A DNA stretch of 64,000 nucleotides. Origin: Notoacmeibacter sp. (GTDB lineage Bacteria > Pseudomonadota > Alphaproteobacteria > Rhizobiales > Rhizobiaceae). The position numbers were made by a program, and so were the translations under genes. The first letter of the stretch is position 1. Each line of letters starts with the position of its first letter. This document shows positions 52,968 through 62,211 of the stretch, in pieces. The stretch spans positions 23,669 to 87,668 of the forward strand of contig JAIOIW010000105.1 in the NCBI GenBank assembly GCA_019912385.1, given 5' to 3'. The notes beneath the pieces are model-generated. The model searched no databases. It was not told the DNA's origin and saw nothing but the letters and a program-made list of their open reading frames with translations.

Positions 52968-53849
52968 CTATTTAAGGTTCCTGTTGAAGAAATCGATGGT
53001 GCGTTCCCAAGCCATATCCGCTGCCGCCTTGTCGTAGCGCGCGGCCGCCGTGTCGTTGTTGAAAGCGTGGTTGACGCCGTCATAGACGTGGATCGTGAAA
53101 TCCTTGCCATTGTCTTCGAGCGCCTTGCGATAGGCATCGACCCCTGCATTCACGCGCTGGTCGAGCCCGGCATAGTGAAGCATCAGCGCCGCCTTGATGG
53201 CGGGCACGGCAGCGGGGTCCGGCTGAACACCGTAATAGGCGACGGCAGCCTTCAGGCTCGCCGGGGCACGCACCGCAAGCTGATTGACAAACCCGCCGCC
53301 CCAGCAGAACCCCACGGCGCCGGTCACCCCGGTACAGTCTTCGCGCGCGGCCAGCCAGTTGGTCGCAGCCACGGCGTTTTCGGCCGTTTCGCTGGGTTCG
53401 AGATCACCGATCATCGCGCGCGCCCGGTCCTCGTCTGCCGGCGTACCGCCGTTAAGCGACAGGAAGTCCGGCGCGAATGCCATGAAACCTTCGAGCGCGA
53501 CGCGCCTGGCGACATCGCGGATATGCTCGTTGAGGCCGCGGTTCTCGTGGATGACGATCACGCCTGGCAGCTTGTCGGCGGCATCCGCAGGGCGCACCAG
53601 GTAGCCGCTCATGTCGCCCATCGTCGCCGGCCAGGACGCCTCTTCGCCGCGCACGCGCGGATCATCGGACGCGACCATCGTGGCGCTTGCCGCATTGGCA
53701 CCGATCAGTGGCGCGATCGCGGCGGCGGCCGCGCCGGACCCGGCCAGTTTCGTCAGCTTCGCCATGAAGCCGCGACGGTCCAACGTCAGGTGGGTGTACT
53801 CGTCATAGGCGTCGATCATTGCCTGGGTAATCTTCGGCGTGCCGGTCAT
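52968..53849 (-). CDS. Dienelactone hydrolase family protein with Tat signal
   Basis: This 293-residue protein has a twin-arginine signal (LDRRGFMAKLTKLAGS, then GAAAAAIAPLIGANAASA, about 23-56) for folded export. The dienelactone hydrolase domain follows, with the nucleophile Cys in GAVGFCWGGGFVN (about 172) instead of Ser, the acid Asp in LHYAGLDQRVN and His in VNHAFNND. ATG 53849 has a GAGGAG site. Periplasmic dienelactone hydrolase-like (YghX group) proteins are of unknown substrate. No catechol pathway genes are next to it. Confidence 0.85.
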   Translation of the reverse strand: MTGTPKITQAMIDAYDEYTHLTLDRRGFMAKLTKLAGSGAAAAAIAPLIGANAASATMVASDDPRVRGEEASWPATMGDMSGYLVRPADAADKLPGVIVIHENRGLNEHIRDVARRVALEGFMAFAPDFLSLNGGTPADEDRARAMIGDLEPSETAENAVAATNWLAAREDCTGVTGAVGFCWGGGFVNQLAVRAPASLKAAVAYYGVQPDPAAVPAIKAALMLHYAGLDQRVNAGVDAYRKALEDNGKDFTIHVYDGVNHAFNNDTAAARYDKAAADMAWERTIDFFNRNLK

Positions 53850-53942
53850 TGCGGCTCCTCCGCGTGTGCGCCCACCTCCATCGAGATGATAGGGCAACAA
53901 CCCGCTCGATCAAGCCTTGCGAACCGCCCGAAACTCCGGCAG

Positions 53943-54665
53943 TCATTCCTCGCCGCTTCCCACCCGCTGGCGGATCGTCCCGGCGTCGTAGTTCTCGCCG
54001 ATCGAATAGGCGAGAACGCGCGAGAGGTGGCAATAGGGCAGGCCTGTTTCCTCCCGCCACGCATTCATCTGCGCCTGGATTTTATCCATGTCCTTTTTTG
54101 ACGACGGTTTTTCGGCGATATCGACGCCCGCATCCTTCAGGGCCATTGCCACGTCACGCGAGATGACCCAGCCGTCCCAGCCGATCCAGCGCAGGAAATA
54201 TTGGCCGGTATTGCCACCGAGGCGCGAGCCGTTCTTGCCGAGGAATGCCAGAAGCCCGGCCTGGTCGCCGGCCGGCCAGGCGGAGAGAAACGCGCCGAAC
54301 GAGCCGCGCTCCGCGGAAATCCTGTCCACGAATGCAGCGTTCTCGCGCACTGCCCTTATCTTCTGCGGATTGCGCACGATACGCTTGTCACTCGCCAAGT
54401 CATGCCAGAACTCGTCGGGCTGGAACAGCAATACCTTGGGCTGGAAACCCAGGAACGCCTCCTCGAAGCCGGGCCACTTGTCGCGGATGACCCGCCAGAC
54501 AAACCCGGCCGAAAAGATGCGCTCGGCCATGGCCGACAAAACGCGGTCGTCGGGAACCCCGGCAAGCGCGGCGTTTTCCGGTGCTTGCCCCAAAAGCGAT
54601 GCAAGCGCTGCCTCGCCACCCTTGCGGCGGACCGCACGCGTGCGGATATTCTCGAACGATCCCAT
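53943..54665 (-). CDS. DNA-3-methyladenine glycosylase I family protein
   Basis: This 240-residue protein matches the helix-hairpin-helix-type Tag-like glycosylases with the motif RIFSAGFVWRVIRDKWPGFE (about 49-68) and a DEFWHDLASDKRIVRNPQKI block (about 84-103), then the conserved GSRLGGNTGQYFLRWIGWDG. Family members excise N3-methyladenine from DNA. The Cys/His zinc ligands of E. coli Tag are not evident at the ends, so this is the longer alphaproteobacterial variant; enzyme activity is inferred. ATG 54665 follows GGGGAGG. Confidence 0.75.
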   Translation of the reverse strand: MGSFENIRTRAVRRKGGEAALASLLGQAPENAALAGVPDDRVLSAMAERIFSAGFVWRVIRDKWPGFEEAFLGFQPKVLLFQPDEFWHDLASDKRIVRNPQKIRAVRENAAFVDRISAERGSFGAFLSAWPAGDQAGLLAFLGKNGSRLGGNTGQYFLRWIGWDGWVISRDVAMALKDAGVDIAEKPSSKKDMDKIQAQMNAWREETGLPYCHLSRVLAYSIGENYDAGTIRQRVGSGEE

Positions 54666-54727
54666 GCGATCCTCCCCTTCAATCCGCGCGATCCTACGCC
54701 ATGGCCGCAGGGTCTGCCGAGAGAATT

Positions 54728-55078
54728 TCAGCCCGCCAGGCGCTCGATGACGGCCATGCCCCATATGATCGCAGCGATCGTGATCGCCAGCAGCACGGCC
54801 AGCGATCCGCAATCCTTGGCAAGCTGGATATCGGCATTGAATTCGCGGCTGAGCGCGTCGCAGGCCGCCTCGATGCCGGTGTTGAGGACCTCGACGACCA
54901 TCAGGAACAGGAGGGAGATGATCAGCGCGGCATACTGGGTCCAGCTCGAGGCCAGGAACCAGCCCGCCGGCAGGCCAACGGCGAGCACGGCGACCTCCTG
55001 GCGGAAAGCGGCCTCGGAAGCCATCAGCCGCCGCCAGGCCCTTGCCGAATTCAGAAACGCATTCCAGAGCCGCTCCAT
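54728..55078 (-). CDS. dgkA: Diacylglycerol kinase DgkA
   Basis: This 116-residue integral membrane enzyme has three transmembrane helices and the catalytic core EAACDALSREFNADIQLAKD (about 68-87), preceded by SEAAFRQE (about 19-26) and followed by CGSLAVLLAI. It phosphorylates diacylglycerol to phosphatidic acid for lipid recycling. ATG 55078 gives the normal length; it lies upstream of the glycosylase gene on the same strand. Confidence 0.93.
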   Translation of the reverse strand: MERLWNAFLNSARAWRRLMASEAAFRQEVAVLAVGLPAGWFLASSWTQYAALIISLLFLMVVEVLNTGIEAACDALSREFNADIQLAKDCGSLAVLLAITIAAIIWGMAVIERLAG

Positions 55079-55129
55079 CGTCCCTCGCCCGTCCGGATGC
55101 GACAGAGGCTAACCGCTCCGGGTTTCCGA

Positions 55130-55927
55130 TCAGTGAAAGATCCAGGAGTCCCAGGCAAAAAATCCGTTCTGCACCGAATCATGGGCGTGCTCGGCGCGAA
55201 CTGAATTGCCCGCCGCGCCGTAAGCGAAGAACAGCGGCATCAGGTGTTCGTCGGTGGGATGATTGTCATCGGAAAAAGGCGCGCGTGCTTTCCAGTCCAG
55301 GATCGCCGCGCGGTCGTTGGCGGCCAGATGCTCGGCGAACCAACTGGTGAAGGCAGCGACCTTGCCGGGCAATTGCGGGTCAACCGGCTGGCCCATGCGG
55401 GCCGCCATGAAGAAGGCCCGCAGATTGTGGGTGATGTGGCCGGAGCCGATCAACAGGATGCCTTCCTTCCTCAGGGGGGCAAGCGCCTGGCCGAGCGCGA
55501 AATGGTAGGCCGCGTCGCGGTGCGGATCGATCGAGAGCTGCACGACGGGGATATCGGCCTGCGGCCAGGCAAGATAGAGCGCGTTCCAGGCACCGTGATC
55601 GTAGCCGCGTTCCGGTGCGATTCGCGGCGCAAGGCCCGCCTCGTCGAGCAGACCGGCGATCCGCAGCGCCAACTCGGGCTCGCCGGGCGCGGGATAGACG
55701 ATCTCGTAGAGCTCGGGGGCGAAGCCGCCGAAATCGTAGATCATGCCCGGGTTCGGGTCGGTTACGACGACGGGTCCGTCGGTCTCGAAATGGGCCGAAA
55801 CCATGACGATCGCCTTTGGCCGCGGCAGCCGCGACCCCAGCGAGGCGATGTAGTCGCGTGCCTCGGACGGCTCGATCACGACATTCGGTCCGCCGTGGGA
55901 AACGAAAACAGTTGGCATGGTGGTCAT
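55130..55927 (-). CDS. DODA/LigB-type extradiol dioxygenase-like protein
   Basis: This 265-residue protein has the LigB/4,5-DOPA dioxygenase pattern: VFVSHGGPN (metal His near 10), IVMVSAHFETD (about 44), RGYDHGAWNALYLAWP (about 111) and SGHITHNLR (about 166), with C-terminal GNSVRAEHAHDS. The iron ligands (two His and Glu) are plausible. The group opens catechol rings or acts on DOPA-like compounds; bacterial substrates are mostly unknown. ATG 55927 has an AAGGAG site. The nearby GFA gene is on the same strand but 114 bases away. Confidence 0.85.
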   Translation of the reverse strand: MTTMPTVFVSHGGPNVVIEPSEARDYIASLGSRLPRPKAIVMVSAHFETDGPVVVTDPNPGMIYDFGGFAPELYEIVYPAPGEPELALRIAGLLDEAGLAPRIAPERGYDHGAWNALYLAWPQADIPVVQLSIDPHRDAAYHFALGQALAPLRKEGILLIGSGHITHNLRAFFMAARMGQPVDPQLPGKVAAFTSWFAEHLAANDRAAILDWKARAPFSDDNHPTDEHLMPLFFAYGAAGNSVRAEHAHDSVQNGFFAWDSWIFH

Positions 55928-56040
55928 AAGCGTTCTCCTTGGGAGACGCAGATAATACGGTCTATTGTCAAACGCGAGGCGCACATTGGTGACTTAGCGT
56001 TCAATTATCAGAAACAGTTTGGACAACGGCGTCGATCCTT

Positions 56041-56460
56041 CTATCGGCGGCGCATCCTTGTCCCGTCATATCCGTCGTCCTGCGGCAACCCGTCGGCGAT
56101 GTCGTAGTAATCGCCCTTGGCGGCGACGAAGATGTGCCTTTCGCCTGCAAGGCCCGATGGCTTGTCGAAGGCGCCGGCGAGGATGGATGTTCTGGCCGAA
56201 CCGTTCGCCTTCCAGAACAGGGCCGAACCGCATGTGCGGCAAAAGCCGCGCCGAGCGCGGTCGCTGGCCACATACCAGGTGATGTTTTCGCTTCCAGTTA
56301 GCGTCAGGTCGCCGTCGGCAACATCGGTTGCGGCGTAGTGATGGCCGCTTTGCTTGCGGCACTGGGTGCAATGGCAGAAGATGACACCGCGCAATGGTCC
56401 TGCCGCGGTGAACCGCACTCTTCCGCAAAGGCACGATCCGCTATGGTTCCCGTCCGCCAT
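56041..56460 (-). CDS. GFA-family (CENP-V/GFA) zinc protein
   Basis: This 139-residue protein has the GFA zinc motifs: GSCLCGRVRF (about 8-17), CHCTQCRKQSGHH (about 30-42) and CRTCGSALFWK (about 77-87). It is in the glutathione-dependent formaldehyde-activating fold, though few members bind glutathione adducts in fact. ATG 56460 has GGAGGAG close upstream. Role unknown. Confidence 0.87.
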   Translation of the reverse strand: MADGNHSGSCLCGRVRFTAAGPLRGVIFCHCTQCRKQSGHHYAATDVADGDLTLTGSENITWYVASDRARRGFCRTCGSALFWKANGSARTSILAGAFDKPSGLAGERHIFVAAKGDYYDIADGLPQDDGYDGTRMRRR

Positions 56461-56590
56461 GGCTCCTCCGCTTTTTCAGCAGATCATGCCGGACAGCGGA
56501 CGATCGCGATAGCGAAAAACGCCAGATATTCCTTCTCCCCGGCCACCGGCCGGGGATTGGCATCACGAATCCGGCGGTTTGCTGGCCGGG

Positions 56591-58264
56591 CTACTCGGCG
56601 GCCTCGGCCCTTGGCGCCACCCGGTCCTGTTTCATCTGCTCGGCGACCAGGAAGGCCAGTTCCAGCGCCTGGTCGGCATTCAGGCGTGGATCGCAGTGGG
56701 TGTGATAGCGGTCCGAGAGGTCCTCGGCACGGATCGCACGCGCGCCGCCGGTGCATTCGGTGACGTTCTTTCCAGTCATCTCGACGTGAATGCCGCCCGC
56801 ATGCGTGCCTTCCGCGCGATGGATGGCGAAGAAGTTCTGCACTTCCTTCAACACCCGCTCGAAGGGCCGCGTCTTGTAGCCCGCCGCGGTGATCGTGTTG
56901 CCATGCATCGGGTCGCAGGACCAGACCACCTTGCGGCCTTCGCGCTCGACGGCGCGGATCAGCGCCGGCAGGTGGTCGCCCACCTTGTCGGAACCGAAGC
57001 GCGAGATCAGGGTCAGGCGGCCGGCCTCGTTGTCCGGATTGAGAATGTCGATCAGGTTGAGAAGATCGTCGGGCTGCATCGACGGGCCGCATTTGAGCCC
57101 GATCGGGTTCCTGATGCCGCGGCAGTACTCGATATGGGCGTGATCGGCCTGGCGGGTGCGGTCGCCGATCCAGATCATGTGGCCGGACGTGGCATACCAG
57201 TCGCCTGAGGTGGAATCGACGCGGGTGAGCGCTTCCTCGTAGCCCAGCAGCAGGGCTTCGTGGCTGGTATAGAAATCGGTCTCGCGCAGCGCATAGTTGG
57301 CCTTCGAGGTGATGCCGATGGAGCGCATGAAGTCCATCGTCTCGGAGATCCGCGCGGCCACCGCCTCGTAACGGTTCTTCTGCGGGCTGTCGGAAACGAA
57401 GCCGAGCATCCACTGGTGGACGTTCTCCAGGCTGGCATAGCCGCCCTGGGCGAAAGCCCGCAGCAGGTTGAGGGTTGCCGCCGACTGCCTGTAGGCCATC
57501 TCCTGGCGGTTCGGGTCGGGGATACGCGAGGCGGGATCGAAATCGATTCCGTTGATGATGTCTCCGCGGTAGGAGGGCAACGTCTCGCCGTCCTTGGTCT
57601 CGTTGTCGGACGAACGAGGCTTGGCGAACTGGCCGGCGATGCGCCCGACCTTCACCACCGGCTTCGAGCCGGCGAATGTCAGCACCACTGCCATCTGCAG
57701 GAACACGCGGAAGAAGTCGCGGATATTGTCGGCGCCATGTTCGGCAAAGCTCTCCGCGCAGTCACCGCCCTGCAGCAGGAACGCCCGGCCCTCGGCCGCC
57801 TCGGCCAGCGCCTTCTTCAGGTCGCGCGCCTCACCGGCAAAGACCAGCGGCGGGTAGGTGCGCAAGCGCTCTTCCACCTGGCCGAGCACGGCGGGATCCG
57901 GGTATACAGGCACCTGGCTGATCGGTTTCGATCTCCAGGAATCGGGCGTCCAGTTCGTCATCATGTCGTCACCAGGTGTCTTGCGCGGCATCGCCGGCTT
58001 GCGGTCATTCGCGACATCGGCCGCGGACTCCAGGACCGGGCGGCCCGAGAGCTGGTTGTGGTCCGGCACCATCAGCAGGTTTTCATCCGCCAGCGCCTTG
58101 ATCCGCATCACCGCGATCGATTCATAGATCCGTTCGGGATCCATCTCCATGCGATAGATGGTCGGTTGCGACACACCGGCCCTGGCCGCCAGATCGCTTT
58201 GCGACAGGTCGAGCATCGAACGGATGAACTTGATCTGCCGACCCGTCAGCTTCGGGATTTCCAT
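56591..58264 (-). CDS. Class II DAHP synthase with N-terminal XRE helix-turn-helix
   Basis: A 557-residue protein. Residues 102-557 are a complete class II 3-deoxy-7-phosphoheptulonate synthase: [73 protein letters not shown] and the C-terminal [13 protein letters not shown]. This is the first step of the shikimate pathway (phosphoenolpyruvate plus erythrose-4-phosphate). Residues 1-65 are a Cro/C1-type helix-turn-helix ([20 protein letters not shown], then [17 protein letters not shown]), joined by a 35-residue linker. The usual enzyme starts at the MTNW equivalent. No stop separates the parts; the internal ATG at 57961 has only a weak site. A perfect dyad lies 41 bases upstream of the start. 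Confidence 0.9.
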   Translation of the reverse strand: MEIPKLTGRQIKFIRSMLDLSQSDLAARAGVSQPTIYRMEMDPERIYESIAVMRIKALADENLLMVPDHNQLSGRPVLESAADVANDRKPAMPRKTPGDDMMTNWTPDSWRSKPISQVPVYPDPAVLGQVEERLRTYPPLVFAGEARDLKKALAEAAEGRAFLLQGGDCAESFAEHGADNIRDFFRVFLQMAVVLTFAGSKPVVKVGRIAGQFAKPRSSDNETKDGETLPSYRGDIINGIDFDPASRIPDPNRQEMAYRQSAATLNLLRAFAQGGYASLENVHQWMLGFVSDSPQKNRYEAVAARISETMDFMRSIGITSKANYALRETDFYTSHEALLLGYEEALTRVDSTSGDWYATSGHMIWIGDRTRQADHAHIEYCRGIRNPIGLKCGPSMQPDDLLNLIDILNPDNEAGRLTLISRFGSDKVGDHLPALIRAVEREGRKVVWSCDPMHGNTITAAGYKTRPFERVLKEVQNFFAIHRAEGTHAGGIHVEMTGKNVTECTGGARAIRAEDLSDRYHTHCDPRLNADQALELAFLVAEQMKQDRVAPRAEAAE

Positions 58265-58305
58265 GACGTGGTCTCCATGACTATACGGCCCGCATTTAAG
58301 GCGTC

Positions 58306-58320
58306 TGAATAATTTATTCA
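58306..58320. promoter_or_regulatory. Perfect dyad TGAATAA-T-TTATTCA upstream of the DAHP synthase fusion
   Basis: The 15-bp palindrome has perfect 7-bp arms. It lies 41 bases before the start of the HTH-DAHP synthase gene and fits the size of an XRE operator; it may be the target of the fused HTH domain. A weak promoter with its -10 inside the dyad is possible. Confidence 0.5.
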
Positions 58321-58344
58321 ATATGAAAATTGCGGTGAATGCAA

Positions 58345-58962
58345 TTAGTCAATCACCGGCGCCGTCCGGCTTACCAGGACCGAGTGAAACAGATCGCATT
58401 CCGCCTGCGAAACCCCGACGTGACGCGGATAGACCGGCGCATGGGCATCCTCATGGATCGGAACATCGAAGTTCGCCGTCTCGGCAACGAAACGCTCTAC
58501 GCCACTTATGCCGTGTTCAAACAGGAAACCCTGCATGACGACATTGAGGTAGGAACGCAGGATACGGGGCGGCTCGCGATGAACCGGCAATTCCTCCATC
58601 GCCTCATAGACATACAGCGGGCAGTCGGACGGTATGGCCGTAGTGGCGCTAACCTCGGCCGGATCGATCTCGCGGCGGTGGTAGCGCGCCTCGCGCCGGT
58701 CGACCGCCTCGATATTTTCGCGGCGATCGAACACGACCAGCCCGTCCATCGCCGCGCCTTCCTTGCGCGACACGGTCAGCAGCGCTGCCGGAAAGCCCGG
58801 CATGTCGGGGCGCGGGAGCCAACGCCGCGCCCAGCCTGTCAGGCGTGCCGGACTGGCATCGACGACGGATGCCGTCAGTGTCGCGCGGTTGACCAGCGAA
58901 CCGTAGCCGAAATAGGCCACCAGTTCGCCGCGTCGCGCCAGTTTCGCGATTTCATCGGTCAT
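58345..58962 (-). CDS. Gamma-glutamylcyclotransferase-like (GGCT/AIG2) protein
   Basis: This 205-residue protein has the GGCT nucleotide/substrate-binding loop [13 protein letters not shown] (about 17-29) and the LTGWARRW strand (about 41-48), with a candidate catalytic Glu near 84. Such proteins cyclise gamma-glutamyl dipeptides or have uncharacterised acyl-transfer roles. ATG 58962 has an AGGAAGG site. It is transcribed toward the DAHP synthase gene. Assignment is by fold only. Confidence 0.7.
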   Translation of the reverse strand: MTDEIAKLARRGELVAYFGYGSLVNRATLTASVVDASPARLTGWARRWLPRPDMPGFPAALLTVSRKEGAAMDGLVVFDRRENIEAVDRREARYHRREIDPAEVSATTAIPSDCPLYVYEAMEELPVHREPPRILRSYLNVVMQGFLFEHGISGVERFVAETANFDVPIHEDAHAPVYPRHVGVSQAECDLFHSVLVSRTAPVID

Positions 58963-59122
58963 CGATCCTTCCTCGCGGGCGCTTCTGTCACGATCGCATG
59001 TTCCAGCGTGAAATGGGCAACCGACCCGGTTTTCGCAACCGGTCCGGCTCGCGTTATGGCCGAAACCCTCCCGCAGGGAAATCCGCCGGCCGTTGCGTCA
59101 CGTCCTTCGGACACGGAATAAA

Positions 59123-59150
59123 TTGACTTTGACGTTAACGTAAATGTTAT
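59123..59150 (+). promoter_or_regulatory. Promoter with LiuR-like operator (TTGACGTTAACGTAAA) in the spacer
   Basis: TTGACT (-35, 59123-59128) and TGTTAT (-10, 59145-59150) are 16 bases apart. The spacer (59129-59144) is exactly the 16-bp motif TTGACGTTAACGTAAA, whose core ACGTTAACGT is a perfect 10-bp palindrome. The motif is nearly identical to the published LiuR-type (MerR family) site in proteobacteria. MerR-type regulators act from the spacer. It drives the alpha/beta-hydrolase gene at 59191. Confidence 0.65.
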
Positions 59151-59190
59151 CGTCAGGCGTTCTTTCGTTTCGGGAGGAAAAGAACGCGCC

Positions 59191-60102
59191 ATGAACCAGT
59201 CGCAAGCAAGTAGCTGGACATCACCATCTTCCGCCCTTTCTGGCAATGACGGCGAGGAGAAGGTCGAATTCGCGGCCGGCGACGGATTTCCGCTTCGCGG
59301 CACCATCTTCAGGGGCAGCGGCAACGGCCCGCTTGTTCTCATTTCGGGCGCCATGGGCGTGCCGAGCGGCTTCTATGCCAAATTCGCCGCAGCACTTGCC
59401 GATGCCGGATCGCGGGCCGTCATGGTCTGGGACTATCGGGGGATGCCGGGCTCCCCTGCCCCGAAGACCTGGCGCGGCTCGCTGCGCGCGCGCGATTGGG
59501 CGCTCGCCGATTTTCCGGCCGCGCTCGCGCGGTTGCGGGCGGAGGCGCCGGGCCATCCGGTTGCCGGGATCGGGCAGTCCTTCGGCGGGCAGGCCTTCGG
59601 CATCAGCGGCGTGGCCGGGCAGTTCGAGCGCTATACCTTCGTCGCCGTGCTGTCAGGCTACTGGCGCAACATGCAGAACCCATTGCGCGTGTTCAGCGCC
59701 ATGCAGCTTCTCGGCCTGCCGGTCACGCTTGCGGCCGGCCGTACCCTGCCCTTCATGGGGCTCGGCGACACGGTTCCCGCGCCGGTCTATCGCGAATGGG
59801 CGCAATGGTGCCGGAACCCGCACTATCTCTACGGGATCGGCGACATGCCCGAAAGGGAGCGCGTGCGCGATGTCGGCAAACCCATCCTGTCGATCCGCCA
59901 TCCCGATGATCCATGGGGCACCGAAAAGGCGGTCGAGGCGCTGCTTGCCCACCATATGTCGGCGAGAATCGAGCGGCGCGTGCTCGGCCCCGAGCAGACC
60001 GGCGGCGAGCCGGTCGGCCATCTCGGCTTCTTCCGTTCCAAATTCAGGAACGACCTGTGGCCGGACGTCATCGACTGGCTGCTGGACGGGCCGGCCAACT
60101 GA
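59191..60102 (+). CDS. Alpha/beta-hydrolase (esterase-like) with LiuR-like control
   Basis: A 303-residue protein with blocks PLVLISGAMGVPSGFYAKFA (about 47), VWDYRGMPGSPAP (about 78), the nucleophile GQSFGGQAFGISG (Ser about 130), an acidic residue in SIRHPDDPWG and His in GEPVGHLGFF. It resembles the putative alpha/beta-hydrolase (YheT/COG4757-like) group rather than classical esterases. No signal peptide. The operator suggests it may be induced by acyl-CoA or branched-chain catabolism; substrate unknown. ATG 59191 has GGGAGG 13 bases upstream, a rather long spacing. Confidence 0.78.
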   Translation: MNQSQASSWTSPSSALSGNDGEEKVEFAAGDGFPLRGTIFRGSGNGPLVLISGAMGVPSGFYAKFAAALADAGSRAVMVWDYRGMPGSPAPKTWRGSLRARDWALADFPAALARLRAEAPGHPVAGIGQSFGGQAFGISGVAGQFERYTFVAVLSGYWRNMQNPLRVFSAMQLLGLPVTLAAGRTLPFMGLGDTVPAPVYREWAQWCRNPHYLYGIGDMPERERVRDVGKPILSIRHPDDPWGTEKAVEALLAHHMSARIERRVLGPEQTGGEPVGHLGFFRSKFRNDLWPDVIDWLLDGPAN

Positions 60103-60120
60103 ATTTGCCGCGCGGGCGCG

Positions 60121-61512
60121 TCAGCCGACGCGTTGGCCGTTCTTCACCCGGTAGGTCGGCTGGTACATCGTCACCAGTTCCTCCGCCGCCGACGGATGCA
60201 CGGCCATGGTTCGATCGAAATCGTCCTTGGTCAGGCCGGCCTTGACCGCAATTCCCAGCACCTGCGCCAATTCGCCCGCGTCCGGCCCCAGCACATGGGC
60301 GCCAAGGACCCTGCGGGTGGCGGCTTCGACCACGAGCTTCATGATCATCTTTTCCTGGCGGCCGGAAAGCGTGTGGCGCATCGGCCTGAACGACGCCCGG
60401 TAGATTGCCAGTTCATCGAACCGTTTCGCCGCGTCGTCTTCCGACAGGCCGACCGTACCGATTTCCGGCTGAGAGAACACAGCGGTGGCAATCGTATCAT
60501 GATCGGGTTTCGTCGGGTTGTTCTTGAATGCGGTCTCGATCAGGCACATCGATTCGTGGATGGCGACGGGCGTGAGCTGGACGCGGTTGGTAACATCGCC
60601 GACCGCCCAGATATGGGGGACATTGGTCCGCTGATACTCATCGACGACAACCGCGCCCGCGTGGTCGGTCTCGACGCCGGCGGCCTCCAGGCCGAGGCCC
60701 TCGGTGTTGGGAATGCGACCGATGGCGAACATGACCTGGTCGACCACGGTGGATTCGCCACCCCTCATATGCGCCAGCAGGCGGCCGGCGGGCGTGCGTT
60801 CCACCCTGTCGAGTACTTCGTGGCAGATGATCCGGATGCCCTTGGCCTCCATCGCCTCGTGGACACCGTGGCGCATGTCCATGTCGAAACGGCTCAGGAT
60901 TTCCTTACCGCGATAGAGAAGCGTCACGTCTGCGCCGAGGCCGTGAAAGATGTTGGCGAACTCCACCGCGATGTAGCCGCCACCGCCGATCAGGATGGAC
61001 CGGGGCAGTTCGTCGAGATGAAACGCCTCGTTGGAGGTGATGCACAGCTCGTGACCCGGCAATGCGTTGTGCGGGTTCGGCCTGCCTCCGGTCGCGATGA
61101 GGATCTGCTCGGCGGTCACCAGGCGATTTTCGCCCACGAGGCGGATCGTGTGGGCGTCTGCCAATTCGGCCCGCGCGGCAATGACTTCGGCGCCCGCGCC
61201 TTCCAGCCCCTTGCGATACAGGCCTTCCAGGCGGGCGATTTCGCGATCCTTGTTGGCGATCAGTGTCTTCCAGTCGAAACTGGTCTCACCGACCGTCCAG
61301 CCGAAGCCCGCGCTGTCTTCGAAATGTTCGGGAAACTGGGAAGCATAGACGAGCAGCTTCTTGGGAACGCAGCCGCGAATGACGCAGGTTCCGCCATAGC
61401 GGTACTCCTCGGCGATGGCCACGCGCTTGCCCAGCGACGCAGCGAGCCTGGCCGCGCGAACGCCGCCCGAGCCGCCACCGATCACGAAAAAATCATAATC
61501 GTATCTGGCCAT
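60121..61512 (-). CDS. gor: Glutathione-disulfide reductase
   Basis: This 463-residue flavoprotein reduces glutathione disulphide with NADPH. FAD-binding YDFFVIGGGSGGVRAARLAA starts at residue 6; the redox-active disulphide is GGTCVIRGCVPKK (Cys43 and Cys48); NADPH-binding ILIGGGGYIAVEFANIFHGL lies near 172 and the second FAD site is IWAVGDVTNRVQLTPVAI (about 299). The C-terminal dimerisation domain ends in the catalytic His/Glu region (AVHPSAAEELVTMY). ATG 61512 starts directly at the FAD fold. It lies tail to tail with the alpha/beta-hydrolase. Confidence 0.93.
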   Translation of the reverse strand: MARYDYDFFVIGGGSGGVRAARLAASLGKRVAIAEEYRYGGTCVIRGCVPKKLLVYASQFPEHFEDSAGFGWTVGETSFDWKTLIANKDREIARLEGLYRKGLEGAGAEVIAARAELADAHTIRLVGENRLVTAEQILIATGGRPNPHNALPGHELCITSNEAFHLDELPRSILIGGGGYIAVEFANIFHGLGADVTLLYRGKEILSRFDMDMRHGVHEAMEAKGIRIICHEVLDRVERTPAGRLLAHMRGGESTVVDQVMFAIGRIPNTEGLGLEAAGVETDHAGAVVVDEYQRTNVPHIWAVGDVTNRVQLTPVAIHESMCLIETAFKNNPTKPDHDTIATAVFSQPEIGTVGLSEDDAAKRFDELAIYRASFRPMRHTLSGRQEKMIMKLVVEAATRRVLGAHVLGPDAGELAQVLGIAVKAGLTKDDFDRTMAVHPSAAEELVTMYQPTYRVKNGQRVG

Positions 61513-61665
61513 TTGCCGTCAGACTCCTTGCCGTACCGCCGCTTGTCGAATCGTCCAAAGTGCACGGCACCGGTCAGGCGGCCTGAAAAGACGGTGCGCG
61601 GCAAGGAGCCGGGCCGCTGTCCGATTGTCAACGCACGAGAATGTGAAAAGCCCGGGCCCGGCCGA

Positions 61666-62205
61666 TCAATCGGTCTTGCCGCCGTTCGCCGCGCCGCCGT
61701 CTTTCCCGACCGCAGCCTCGAGTGCCGCGCCAACGCTTTCCGCCAGGTCGCGGGCAAGACCGCGTTGCCAGATTTCCGCCGCCTTGGCCATTTCTCGTGT
61801 CACGATGGGCAATTCGCTGTTCATCTTCTTGCCGGCTTCGGTGTTGTAGAATGCCGTGATCGCGTTGAGTTCCTCTTCGCTGAAGATCTTGGCGAAGACT
61901 CGCGCAACCTCACCTTCCAGAACCGAACGGCGGCCAACCAGTTCAAGCGCCTTTTCCTGCACGGTCGCGCCGATCAATGCCTCGAGATCGGGATTCTTGG
62001 CAGTCAGCTGCGACTGCAAGTCCTGAGCAATGCCGGGAAGAATGGCATCGAACTGGTCAGAGGCATGAAGCGCGACCATGGCGGCGCGCGCCGCCTTGAG
62101 ATGGCTTTCCGAATATTCCTGCGCCTGGGCTGCAGCAACCATCGACAACAGCCCGACAAGGGCCAGGACGGGCGAAAGCAGGCGCAAGCGGGAGAGCAAA
62201 GTCAT
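61666..62205 (-). CDS. DUF2059 exported protein
   Basis: A 179-residue protein with a signal peptide (LLSRLRLLSPVLALVGLLSM, then VAAAQAQ) and a helical DUF2059 core: FDAILPGIAQDLQSQLTAKN and FSEEELNAITAFYNTEAGKK, then MNSELPIVTREMAKAAE. DUF2059 is a periplasmic helical repeat of unknown role. It lies 6 bases after rpiA on the same strand, so cotranscription is likely. The 150 bases between 61513 and 61665 hold no gene that I can see. Confidence 0.82.
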   Translation of the reverse strand: MTLLSRLRLLSPVLALVGLLSMVAAAQAQEYSESHLKAARAAMVALHASDQFDAILPGIAQDLQSQLTAKNPDLEALIGATVQEKALELVGRRSVLEGEVARVFAKIFSEEELNAITAFYNTEAGKKMNSELPIVTREMAKAAEIWQRGLARDLAESVGAALEAAVGKDGGAANGGKTD

Positions 62206-62211
62206 TTCGGT

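Noticed and set aside
57961..57964. Internal start that would make DAHP synthase a normal-length separate gene
   Set aside because: There is no stop before it and only a weak GGTGA upstream, so I kept the fusion as the main call, but dual starts remain possible.
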